From Caldithrix abyssi DSM 13497 (GTDB taxonomy: Bacteria > Electryoneota > AABM5-125-24 > Hatepunaeales > Hatepunaeaceae): a stretch of 64,000 bases of DNA. Shown here piece after piece: positions 33,690 through 41,340 of the stretch. The notes beneath the pieces were generated by a model. It was not told the origin of the DNA. It was given only the letters and a program-made list of their open reading frames with translations, and made no database searches. The translations under genes and the position numbers were made by a program. The stretch covers positions 1 through 64,000 of the forward strand of contig CAMBDS010000006.1 of assembly GCA_945865405.1 (NCBI GenBank), written 5' to 3'. The number at the start of each line of letters is the position of its first letter. Position 1 is the first letter of the stretch.

Positions 33690-34794
33690 TCCCAAGCCAC
33701 GCATCCTAATGATTTCAGTGCGAGGCGACCATGGCGGCGGTCCGGCGCATATGCACCTCCTGACGAAGCTTCTCGCGGCGGACTTCGAGATTCACGTTGC
33801 TATCCCGCACGAACCACCTTATTGGCATCGATTCGAGAGTCTCCTCGGCGAGTCCCGCCTGATCGCCATTCCTCATCGTAAGTTCCAACCCGGATCGCTT
33901 TGGCAACTGACAAGGGAGACAAAGCGTCGCAACATCGACCTCATCCACTCGCACGGCAAAGGGGCGGGGCTGTATGGTCGTTTAGCCGCACTGCTGACGG
34001 GGCGACCGGCGGTACACTCGTTTCATGGAGTTCATCTCGGCAGTTACGGCTGGCTGACACGGTCGCTATACCTTATGCTTGAAAGGACTCTCTCCTCATT
34101 AACGAAAAAGGTGATCGCCACTTCGCCAAGCGAGGCACAGCTGATTACGAGATTGCGGCTTGTCGGAAGTGAAAAACTTGTGACAATCGAGAACGGGATC
34201 GATCTGACTCAGGTCGATGCACCAAGTCTGAAGCGTGACACGATATTTCATGTCGTCACTATCACAAGGTTTGACTATGCCAAGAACCCCGAGTTGCTCT
34301 CTGAAATTATCGAGCTGTCCCTGAAGGATCACAATAGCGAGAACATCGTCTTCGACGTTATTGGGGACGGTGAGGGAAGCGCATTGGTTCGGGAACGACT
34401 GAACCCGGCGGTAGAGCGAGGGCAGGTGATTTTTCATGGCAACGTTGATGACGCCCGGCCAATCCTGTCAAGCGCAAATTGCTACCTTTCTACTTCCCGC
34501 TGGGAGGGGCTGCCGCTCGGATTGTTGGAGGCTTTCGCCTATTCACTGCCAGTAGTCGCTACGAAAGTGACGGGTAACAGCGATTTGGTCGAAGACGGCG
34601 TGACGGGGCTATTGTATGGCCTTGACGAGCCGGAGAGAGCTGCTTCACATATCTTTATGTTGCAACGTGACGAGTCATTGGCGGAGCGACTTGGGAGGGC
34701 CGGGCGGGAGCTTGTCGCTCGCAAGTATTCGGCGGAAGAGATGGCAGTGAAGACGAGTAGGCTCTACCGCGAGGTGCTTGGACGAGGGTACTGA
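33682..34794 (+). CDS. Glycosyltransferase family 4/1-like (GT-B)
   Basis: 370 aa from TTG at 33682, overlapping the acetyltransferase stop; ATG at 33709 is an alternative but would cut the first beta strand (PRILMISVRGDHGG). The N-terminal half has the acceptor-side glycine loop and IDLIHSHGKGAGLYGRLAA. The donor-binding half has LVTIENGID, DVIGDGEG and the SRWEGLPLGLLEAFAYSLPV segment (E-x7-E motif near residue 276). Probably acts on a lipid-linked or LPS-related acceptor at the cytoplasmic membrane. Sugar not predictable. Confidence 0.88.
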   Translation: MTNPKPRILMISVRGDHGGGPAHMHLLTKLLAADFEIHVAIPHEPPYWHRFESLLGESRLIAIPHRKFQPGSLWQLTRETKRRNIDLIHSHGKGAGLYGRLAALLTGRPAVHSFHGVHLGSYGWLTRSLYLMLERTLSSLTKKVIATSPSEAQLITRLRLVGSEKLVTIENGIDLTQVDAPSLKRDTIFHVVTITRFDYAKNPELLSEIIELSLKDHNSENIVFDVIGDGEGSALVRERLNPAVERGQVIFHGNVDDARPILSSANCYLSTSRWEGLPLGLLEAFAYSLPVVATKVTGNSDLVEDGVTGLLYGLDEPERAASHIFMLQRDESLAERLGRAGRELVARKYSAEEMAVKTSRLYREVLGRGY

Positions 34795-34893
34795 AAAGTC
34801 GCGCAGGGATGACCGATTCCTGCAACGGTGCGACAAGAGGCGTCCTGAACTTGCGCCGTGCTTGAAGGGCTGTTATATTATCAGAGTTCAATT

Positions 34894-34964
34894 TGGGAGA
34901 TCGTCCAACGGCAGGACACATGGCTCTGGACTATGGAATTGGGGTTCGAATCCCTATCTCCCAG
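34894..34964 (+). tRNA. tRNA-Gln (anticodon CTG)
   Basis: Acceptor TGGGAGA/TCTCCCA, D stem GTCC/GGAC, anticodon stem CATGG/CTATG with loop CTCTGGA (anticodon CTG). The T arm is GGGGTTCGAATCCC. Discriminator is G and CCA is not encoded. The U1-A72 pair is usual for tRNA-Gln. Confidence 0.93.
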
Positions 34965-35050
34965 CATATTACCCATCATCGATAAAGCCCTTAAGCCTGA
35001 TGCTTTGGGGCTTTTTCTATTCTACAACGCAATACCAGACCGGAGATGAG

Positions 35051-35869
35051 ATGATTTCTAAAACTATTCGGATGTGCAACGGCATCGAAATGCCGCGCCT
35101 CGGGCTGGGGGTCTGGAAAGCGGCTAAAGGCAACGAGACGCGCGAGGCCGTCCTCCAAGCCATCGAGGCTGGCTACCGACACATCGACACCGCCGCAATG
35201 TACGGCAACGAGGAAGACGTCGGAGCCGCTGTCCGCGAGAGCGGTCTCCCCCGCTCCGAAATCTTCGTCACGACCAAACTCTGGAACACCGACCAAGGCT
35301 ACGAGCAAGCCTTGAAAGCTTTCGCCACCAGTTTCGCCAAACTGCGGATCGAGTACGTCGATCTCTATCTGATCCACTGGCCTGTCGCGGGCTTAAGGCT
35401 TGACTCGTGGCGGGCGTTGGAGAAGCTGCATAAAGAGGGCTTAATCAAGACTATCGGAGTCAGCAACTACATGGTCAACCATCTGGAGGAGCTAAAAGCC
35501 GTCGCCGAAGTTCAGCCTGCCGTCAACCAGATCGAAATTCACCCGTTCCTGCAACATGTCGCCGTCCGCGACTACTGCGCGAAAAACGATATCGTCGTTC
35601 AGGCATACAGCCCGTTGATGCGGGGCGACCGCCTCGATCACCCGGTGATTGTGGAAGTTGCGGAGCGAGCGGGACGGAGCGCGGCTCAGGTGGTGCTGAG
35701 GTGGCTGTTGGAAAAGAACCTCGTGGTGCTACCCAAATCGATCAATCCGGGGCGGATCGTTGAGAATAGCAAAATCTTCGACTTTGAGCTAAGCGCGCAA
35801 GACATTAAAATGCTTGACGGGCTGAATGAGGATGCGGCAATTGGCTGGGATCCGAGGGGGATGGCGTAG
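35051..35869 (+). CDS. Aldo-keto reductase
   Basis: NADPH-dependent carbonyl reductase of the AKR superfamily (2,5-diketo-gluconate reductase-like), 272 aa. The ATG at 35051 is preceded by CGGAGATGAG. A longer frame would run through the tRNA and is rejected. The catalytic tetrad is visible: Asp in YRHIDTAAMYGNE (residues about 43-55, including Tyr), Lys in TTKLWN near 77 and His in YLIHWP near 107. The cofactor segment is VLPKSINPGRI near 230. The natural substrate cannot be inferred. Confidence 0.95.
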   Translation: MISKTIRMCNGIEMPRLGLGVWKAAKGNETREAVLQAIEAGYRHIDTAAMYGNEEDVGAAVRESGLPRSEIFVTTKLWNTDQGYEQALKAFATSFAKLRIEYVDLYLIHWPVAGLRLDSWRALEKLHKEGLIKTIGVSNYMVNHLEELKAVAEVQPAVNQIEIHPFLQHVAVRDYCAKNDIVVQAYSPLMRGDRLDHPVIVEVAERAGRSAAQVVLRWLLEKNLVVLPKSINPGRIVENSKIFDFELSAQDIKMLDGLNEDAAIGWDPRGMA

Positions 35870-36178
35870 TTAGGAATCGACAACCTCACCACGAAGGCAC
35901 GAAGGGGATTCGAATCGAAACACTCTCGAATCTTGGAGGGGGGACTTCAGTCCCCCCTTTCCACTTGGAGAGCGGCTTTTCAAGCCGCTCTCGCACCAAA
36001 GGTACTTCTTTGCGAGGAACGCAGTGACGAAGCAATCTCAGTACGACAGGCGTCCCTGCCTGTCACTGCTTTTCGGGGGAGGACAGACATTGCTTCGCGG
36101 CGTTCCGCTCTTGTCTGTCACCTTAAAACAATCAAGCCCGCCTCAACTACTGAGACGGGCTTGATTGTTCACGGACTA
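35870..36178. repeat. Repeat-only region between the aldo-keto reductase and lipoprotein genes
   Basis: No gene. Palindromes at 35938-35957 (GGGGGGACT type), 35968-35992 (GAGAGCGGCTT/AAGCCGCTCTC) and 36045-36064 (GACAGGC/GCCTGTC). A reversed fragment of the composite module from 5444-5560 lies at 36010-36038 (TTGCGAGGAACGCAG...). A split GACAGACA...TGTCTGTC hairpin (36082-36120) has a module-like fragment in its loop. A further hairpin around 36137-36170 (CAAGCCCG/CGGGCTTG) follows the lipoprotein gene on the minus strand. Confidence 0.82.
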
Positions 36179-37639
36179 TCAGTTTGGTGGCGGATAGGCA
36201 TAGGGACCGCCATATACCCCTATATCGGATATAGAACCGTCCAAATCACGAATCTCAGGAACTCCCCCGTCTTTGGCGGGAGATTGTTCTCTCAATTTCA
36301 AGGTTTCCGCAACGAAGAGAGGATTCACATCAATCAGGTTGTGTTCGCCCCAATGAAGCATAGTCTCGGTTCTTTCTGGTTGTCCGCTTTCCCAAAAAAG
36401 ATTGAAATCCGCTTCAAGTGGTTGACCATCAATGGCTGCACTATAAAATCCGTGAAGACAATCAAGAATCATATTGTTGCGAAAATCACCCCAACCATAG
36501 CCAATCTGGCAACTGTAGCTTAGATTCATAAAAAGGTTGTTTCTCAAAATCGCGGCATCGGTCGCACCAACATAACCGGTTGTACGAGCTCCACCTGTAA
36601 TAATGTTGTTGACGATCTTAGGACTAGATCCAGAAATAAAAACACACGCATAATCATCCGCAAAGTCGTTTCGAAGAGTGAATCCTCGAATCAATGTGGT
36701 GCTGTCCTGACCACCTGAAACAATTATTGTTGAAGCAGCCACATTGGAACTCAAAATTGTCACTTCTGGTCCGAACTCGCTCATTAATACGATATTTTTG
36801 TCAAAAAACATGATTGCACCCTCATACTCCCCCGCCCTAACACTGACAGTATCCCCATCGACGCTGGAATTGATAGCCCTCTGTATCGTCTCGAAGTCAT
36901 CCGGAACCCAAATCACCCGATGGTTGTCGATAGTCAAACCGAGCGGGTTGCTGATCCCGATATTGCCCGCCGCGTCGTAAGCCCTCACCTCGATGATCCG
37001 CCGACCGTTCGACCATCTAATACTGTTCATATGTGCAATATAAAGCGAATCCTCGCCCGCCGCAAGTATCTGACCGATTTCCCCGTCAACAAAAATCAAA
37101 ATACTGTCCAATCGACTGCTGTCTGTCACCGTGAATTGAAGCTCAAACTCATTCCTGATAACGCTTCCCGGCTCAGGTGAAAGAATTCGGATCCGTGGCG
37201 GAGTATGGTCGGTAGCTGGCGGGTTGGCGTTTGTGACACGAAGTAATAGGGTAGGAGAAGCCCCGACGTTCCCTGCCTTATCCCAGGCGCGGGCTTCCAG
37301 CAAGTGCACGCCGTCGGAATCGGAGAGTGTGTTCCATGGGAAGGAGATTGCTTCACCCGCCGGAGGCAGGTTTGCAAAGACGCGGAAGATGCGCACGAAG
37401 CCGTCGATGTAAAGCTTGACGGAGTCTATGGCGGATTCGTCAGTAACGGTGAAACGGAGTTCAAGGGTGTCGCGGGCGATAGAACCAGCTTCAGGGGCAA
37501 GCCAAGTTATCACCGGCGGGCGAAGGTCGCCAATGGGTGGGTTGATGATAGTCTCATCACCGCAGGCAAGAAGAAGCAAAGAAGTCAGTAACAGGACAGC
37601 GGCATTGCCAGACAAGAGAGGGCGAACGAATCCATTCAT
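36179..37639 (-). CDS. Lipoprotein with two Ig-like domains and a right-handed beta-helix
   Basis: 486 aa, ATG at 37639. The N-terminal signal ends in a lipobox, LLLLACGDE, with Cys near residue 27, so it is probably an outer membrane lipoprotein. Two Ig-like units follow, at about 42-135 (PVITWLAPEAGSIARDTLE) and 146-240 (PRIRILSPEPGSVIRNEFE), each ending in AGN(V/I)G. From about 250 the sequence is a pectate-lyase-like beta-helix (DDFETIQRAINSSVDGDTV, then repeats with NNxI/NNxF), ending in the DLDGSISDIGVYGG segment common at the ends of such proteins. It may bind polysaccharide. Expression is probably controlled by the operator pair upstream. Confidence 0.85.
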   Translation of the reverse strand: MNGFVRPLLSGNAAVLLLTSLLLLACGDETIINPPIGDLRPPVITWLAPEAGSIARDTLELRFTVTDESAIDSVKLYIDGFVRIFRVFANLPPAGEAISFPWNTLSDSDGVHLLEARAWDKAGNVGASPTLLLRVTNANPPATDHTPPRIRILSPEPGSVIRNEFELQFTVTDSSRLDSILIFVDGEIGQILAAGEDSLYIAHMNSIRWSNGRRIIEVRAYDAAGNIGISNPLGLTIDNHRVIWVPDDFETIQRAINSSVDGDTVSVRAGEYEGAIMFFDKNIVLMSEFGPEVTILSSNVAASTIIVSGGQDSTTLIRGFTLRNDFADDYACVFISGSSPKIVNNIITGGARTTGYVGATDAAILRNNLFMNLSYSCQIGYGWGDFRNNMILDCLHGFYSAAIDGQPLEADFNLFWESGQPERTETMLHWGEHNLIDVNPLFVAETLKLREQSPAKDGGVPEIRDLDGSISDIGVYGGPYAYPPPN

Positions 37640-37659
37640 GAGGGTATCTTTCTAAATCT

Positions 37660-37676
37660 TGTGCATAAATTGCACA
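37660..37676. promoter_or_regulatory. Operator palindrome GTGCA-N5-TGCAC, proximal copy
   Basis: TGTGCA-TAAAT-TGCACA lies between the predicted -10 element and the start codon of the lipoprotein gene, a typical repressor position. Confidence 0.6.
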
Positions 37677-37682
37677 TAACAG

Positions 37683-37710
37683 AACATATTGTGGTAACTA
37701 AAGGAGCCAA
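37683..37710 (-). promoter_or_regulatory. Predicted promoter of the lipoprotein gene
   Basis: On the minus strand, TTGGCT (37705-37710) and TATGTT (37683-37688), spacer 16. It sits just upstream of the proximal operator. Confidence 0.5.
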
Positions 37711-37823
37711 ACATTCAACAAGCAAGCGATCAATATTGTTCCAGTCCTAACCGCGAATCTCATGCCAGAAAATCATCCAAGCGGCTTCAATCGGAAACAA
37801 TGAGTTTACCCCCCCCCCATTTC

Positions 37824-37840
37824 CGTGCATTATTTGCACG
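37824..37840. promoter_or_regulatory. Operator palindrome GTGCA-N5-TGCAC, distal copy
   Basis: CGTGCA-TTATT-TGCACG has the same half-sites and spacing as the proximal copy, 164 bp away. A further half site (GTGCA) follows at about 37845. Confidence 0.55.
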
Positions 37841-37900
37841 ATGAGTGCATTTTCGGAATACTGCCGAAGGGTCGGCACTGCGCATCACACCTCAGGCATT

Positions 37901-37926
37901 GCCGCAGGGTGTCCCCACCCTGCGGC
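37901..37926. repeat. Palindrome of the GCCGCAGGGT type
   Basis: Arms GCCGCAGGGT/ACCCTGCGGC with loop GTCCCC. Nearly the same stem as 9048-9073. It is followed by a CTTTCTACTTTTTACTTT-like stretch that also occurs, reversed, near 6278-6308. Confidence 0.75.
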
Positions 37927-38006
37927 ACTTTCTACTTTTTACTTTTTACTTTCTTTTATACCCAACAACACTTGCTTTTCATCCAATATTTCCGTATATT
38001 ATCGAC

Positions 38007-38128
38007 ATAAGAAATTGCAATACTCATGACAGATATGATCGATTTCCTGTTGAATCACAAATCGATCACGCCTGTAGCCGCTGTCTGATAAGCCTTTCCA
38101 GCAATCTGTGACGCAGTGATCGATTTTT
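38007..38128 (+). ncRNA. Possible small RNA with alternative stems
   Basis: A promoter-like TTGCTT (37972-37977) and TATATT (37995-38000) with a 17-base spacer precedes a non-coding stretch. It contains three copies of one word: TGATCGATTT (38036-38045), its complement AAATCGATCAC (38059-38069) and GTGATCGATTT (38116-38126), the last running into TTTTT. The middle copy can pair with the first or the third but not both. No gene follows on this strand within 870 bases. The RNA itself is a hypothesis. Confidence 0.35.
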
Positions 38129-38193
38129 GACTAATCCCCCCTATCCTCTGAAAATGTGATGATAGAATTGATGCGCTATTGACTTAAATATGC

Positions 38194-38931
38194 CTAAAGC
38201 CCCGTCACCAAAGCCATTGCGACCGTTTTGTCGCCGTCCCGCCGAAACGATGCAAAAGTTGGATCGCACGCCGTGCAGATTCCTGAGTCTGTGATAGCAA
38301 GCGGATCGAGATTAAGGCGGGCAAATTCCAACTGGATAAACCGCGTCAGGTCGAGAGCAATCCTCTCCCCCACCAACACCCTGCACTCCTGCGGGAACTG
38401 CCGGGCGACTTCCTCGCCTACCGGATAACAACAAGCCCTGATCGTTGGGCCCACCCACGCGTAGAGGCTGCTCTTCGACGCCGGGTTTACAGATCGAATC
38501 GTTGTAATCAGATTTTCGATGATCCCGCTACGAAGGCTCCTCCATCCGGCGTGCGCCTGCCCGATCACCCGGTTTGCAGCGTCATAAACGACTACTGGCA
38601 TACAATCCGCATGAGTCGTTAGCATCAAAAGCCCAGCCTCAGCGGTGACGAGTCCATCAACACATTCGATCCAGTCTGTCCTTTTCGCTCCTCTCCCTCG
38701 CTCCGCTAACGTGATGACTTTCACTGCGGATCCGTGAACCAGTTCTCCCGCAACAACTGAATCGAGTTCAAGTCCATTCGCCTGCAGAAACCTACGTCGA
38801 TTTGCCGTGACAACCGACAACGGAGCGCGCTTCAGGGACATCTGGCCATCAGACTTAAGGGAAAAGGCGAAATTGATCTCGTTGAACCAATCAGGGGTGC
38901 GCATCGGAAGAAATCGTTCGGTAGCGATCAT
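38194..38931 (-). CDS. pgeF: Peptidoglycan editing factor / multicopper-like laccase-domain protein PgeF (YfiH)
   Basis: 245 aa, ATG at 38931. Members of this family have been reported as peptidoglycan editing factors and purine nucleoside phosphorylases. The zinc ligands are visible: His and Cys in MLTTHADCMPVVVYD near residue 105 and His in GQAHAGWRSL near 130. WVGPTIRACCYPVGEEV near 170 is also a family segment. The length is typical. It is a single gene; its 3' side faces the possible small RNA. Confidence 0.92.
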   Translation of the reverse strand: MIATERFLPMRTPDWFNEINFAFSLKSDGQMSLKRAPLSVVTANRRRFLQANGLELDSVVAGELVHGSAVKVITLAERGRGAKRTDWIECVDGLVTAEAGLLMLTTHADCMPVVVYDAANRVIGQAHAGWRSLRSGIIENLITTIRSVNPASKSSLYAWVGPTIRACCYPVGEEVARQFPQECRVLVGERIALDLTRFIQLEFARLNLDPLAITDSGICTACDPTFASFRRDGDKTVAMALVTGL

Positions 38932-39002
38932 TTGTGTGTTATATTAGAGTTAAGGAATTTAGGTGTTCGGCTTCGGACACAAGTTAACCGAAAGCTCACA
39001 AA

Positions 39003-39893
39003 TTGAAAATCGAGTCCAAAATAAGATACATCCCGTTACTCAAGTCAAGTGAGATTGTCACTTCATGGCAGCCCATCCGATTTTGGCTAAGAGCGAGTCA
39101 TTTTGGACAAATGGTACTTATGACCTTCGCCTTCAGCGTAATTGGTATGATGAACGGTTGCTCTGATCCGACAGACTCGACGGACTTGGGGCCTCAGTTC
39201 GACGTCGGTATCTATACAGGACCGGGGGCATTCGGCGAAAGTGTAAAGGCATGTTTTGCGGCGGTCAGGGTGGCTGGATTCACCTGCGATACTCTGACTC
39301 TTAATGAAATCAGCGATGTGAAGATGGGGCGGTTTGCAGCTATCCTTTTTGCTGGCGGTGACGCTCATTTTTACTCTGATGCGATAGGGCCTGTGGGTAG
39401 AGGACATATCCGCAACTATGTCGCCGACGGTGGGGGCTATATTGGGTTCGGAGCAGGCGGAGCGTTCGCGGCGTCCGACTCAGGTACGTGGCCCGGAGTG
39501 GGGGTGATTCCGGGAACGACTCGCTACCCATCTGAGCGGATAGTATCGAACCCCTACTATGGAATAGTCGAAATACGAAGAGCACCATCTTATCGCGATG
39601 TTGCCAAGGCAGAAACCTATCAAACACTCTATCAGGGTGGACCTGAGTTCTTCCCGACGAATGCCTTTGGACTCACCGTCGATTATCTCTATGGACAAGT
39701 TGGGACAGCGGCGGCGGTTGGAAATGAATATGGGCTGGGCAATGTCTGGGTGGCGGGATTTCAGCCGGAAATTGAGGAAGGAAACCCACGAGACAGCACG
39801 TCATTTGGTGACGATCTGGCAGATATCGATACTGAGTGGGATTTGATCGAAGCGGCGCTCCAGAATGTTGTAACCTATGCGAACAGGAATTGA
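39003..39893 (+). CDS. Probable lipoprotein with a class I glutamine amidotransferase-like (BPL-N-like) domain
   Basis: The frame opens with TTG at 39003 (296 aa). ATG at 39111 would give a shorter protein. Both include a hydrophobic stretch ending MMNGC, a possible lipobox, so membrane attachment is likely. The domain after it has a flavodoxin-like start (FDVGIYTGPGAFGESV), AAILFAGGDAHFYSD and GGGYIGFGAGGAFAASDSG near residue 150. In amidotransferase-like proteins the last segment holds the nucleophile, usually Cys (GxCAG); here it is Gly (GFGAG). Late segments (YQGGPEFF, GNVWVAGFQPE) also fit the fold. It is therefore probably non-catalytic or binding only. Confidence 0.75.
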   Translation: MKIESKIRYIPLLKSSEIVTSWQPIRFWLRASHFGQMVLMTFAFSVIGMMNGCSDPTDSTDLGPQFDVGIYTGPGAFGESVKACFAAVRVAGFTCDTLTLNEISDVKMGRFAAILFAGGDAHFYSDAIGPVGRGHIRNYVADGGGYIGFGAGGAFAASDSGTWPGVGVIPGTTRYPSERIVSNPYYGIVEIRRAPSYRDVAKAETYQTLYQGGPEFFPTNAFGLTVDYLYGQVGTAAAVGNEYGLGNVWVAGFQPEIEEGNPRDSTSFGDDLADIDTEWDLIEAALQNVVTYANRN

Positions 39894-39901
39894 GTGTGGC
39901 G

Positions 39902-40195
39902 ATGAAAAATCATGCAATAGATCGCGTCAATGTGGGGCATAACAACGCTGAGGTCTATATTCGGCTCGGCGAATTCGTGCTTATAATGCCTCCGGCGGTT
40001 ATGAAGAAGTTGCAGGGAGAGCTTGCGGCGTTACTCATCGAGATAGAACCTGCTCAAACAGCGAAAAAACAGAAAGAGAAGAAGAAAGAGCCTATCGCAA
40101 AGCAAATCCTAAAGGCTTTATACAAAGGTAAGAATGTGACCAAATCGTTAGTCGCAATAAACACCAGTCGTAAGAAGAAATTGCCGGATCGTTAA
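39902..40195 (+). CDS. Small basic protein, unknown
   Basis: 97 aa from ATG at 39902 (GTG two codons earlier is also possible). The N-terminal 60 residues look folded (VYIRLGEFVLIMPPAVMKKL...LAALLIEIEP). The rest is very rich in lysine (KKQKEKKKEPIAKQILKALYKGK). It starts 6-9 bases after the previous gene, so the two are probably co-transcribed. Its 3' end overlaps the convergent glycosyltransferase gene by 4 bases. I do not recognise a family. Confidence 0.65.
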   Translation: MKNHAIDRVNVGHNNAEVYIRLGEFVLIMPPAVMKKLQGELAALLIEIEPAQTAKKQKEKKKEPIAKQILKALYKGKNVTKSLVAINTSRKKKLPDR

Positions 40196-41340
40196 TCGAT
40201 CAAGTCTCGGCAAATCTTCACAAATTGAGACGCGACAGCCTCATGCGCCATCCTTTCGGACGCCCAAATTGAAATCGCCCGTCTGTCAAAATCACCCACC
40301 TTTTCAACCATAGCGACCAGTCCGTTCGCTAAAGCTTCCCCATCGGCATGCTTCACCAATATCCCCCTAGTTTCATCGATAAGCTCAGGAATTGCCCCGA
40401 CGTTAGTCGCCAAAGTAGGAAGTCCGACCGCCAATCCCTCGGCTATGGCTACGCCGAAGGTCTCGCCCAAGCTTGATGTAACAGCAAAATCGACTCTTTT
40501 CATCAACAACGCGAGATCAGGTTTACGGAGTACGCCGTGGAACTTGATCATCGATTCGATCCCAAGTTCGCGTGACTTCTTTTCCAACATTTCGCGCAAT
40601 TCGCCGTCACCTGCAACGTGAATTAGGACGTTGACACCTCGTTTATTCAAGATAGCGAGTGCATCGAGAAGGTAGGTGTAGCCTTTGATTGGCGTTAAGG
40701 TACCGACCATGATGCCTTCGGGAACCTTTTTTGGCGTCGTTTGTGCGTCGGTCAGATTGAAGAGAGAAGTATCGATGCCAATGGGGACGGTTTCATAGCG
40801 AGCCTTGACCCCGTGTGCTTTCAATAAGCCTTCAAGATAGCTGGAGATCGAGATAACACGGTCGGCATGTCCAAGACCCCAACGAGCTTTGATTTTCTCG
40901 ACCCCAGTCACCATCCCCCGATAAAAGCCGGAATAGTGTTCGGTGACAATAACGGGGACAAATGACTCACGAGCGGCAAGAACTGCGGGAATGGCGGCGT
41001 GGTAGGTTGTAGCGTGGATAACATCAGGTCTGATTTCAGCGATCATCTTTTTCAAAAGCCAGACCTGACTGAAGAGTCGGTTGAAATAGCGGATTCTTGG
41101 GAACGAACCCCTGCCTTGAGTGACGCGAGAGACCGGTAAATCGTCGAAGATTTCCTCGATAAGCTTTATTTGAGAGGGGCGGGTATAGTCGTCGAGCGAC
41201 AGGGCGATTACCCTGACATAGTGATCTATTGCAACAGATTTGCACAATTCGTGGACGAAGATACCGGCAACCGGGTTGGTTTGCGTTGGATACCAGGGAG
41301 TAAAGAAGAGAATGCGCAGACGTTTTTTAGAATCCGTCAT
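40192..41340 (-). CDS. Glycosyltransferase family 4
   Basis: GT-B glycosyltransferase, 382 aa, ATG at 41340 overlapping the dnaG stop by 4 bases. The N-terminal domain has LRILFFTPWYPTQTNPVAGIFVHE, of which FTPWYPT and GIFVHE are typical for exopolysaccharide or LPS glycosyltransferases. The donor half has VPIGID, VGTLTPIKGY, HVAGDGEL and SSLGETFGVAIAEGLAVGLP (E-x7-E motif near residue 285). Sugar specificity unknown. The link to dnaG is positional only. Confidence 0.9.
   Translation of the reverse strand: MTDSKKRLRILFFTPWYPTQTNPVAGIFVHELCKSVAIDHYVRVIALSLDDYTRPSQIKLIEEIFDDLPVSRVTQGRGSFPRIRYFNRLFSQVWLLKKMIAEIRPDVIHATTYHAAIPAVLAARESFVPVIVTEHYSGFYRGMVTGVEKIKARWGLGHADRVISISSYLEGLLKAHGVKARYETVPIGIDTSLFNLTDAQTTPKKVPEGIMVGTLTPIKGYTYLLDALAILNKRGVNVLIHVAGDGELREMLEKKSRELGIESMIKFHGVLRKPDLALLMKRVDFAVTSSLGETFGVAIAEGLAVGLPTLATNVGAIPELIDETRGILVKHADGEALANGLVAMVEKVGDFDRRAISIWASERMAHEAVASQFVKICRDLID

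Noticed and set aside
34778-35050. N-terminal extension of the aldo-keto reductase frame
   Set aside because: It would translate through tRNA-Gln. The ATG at 35051 has a good ribosome-binding site and gives the family's normal N-terminus.
35933-36523. Open frame of 196 codons on the plus strand
   Set aside because: Its first 240 bases are palindromic repeats and a terminator-like hairpin, and the rest is antisense to the beta-helix lipoprotein.
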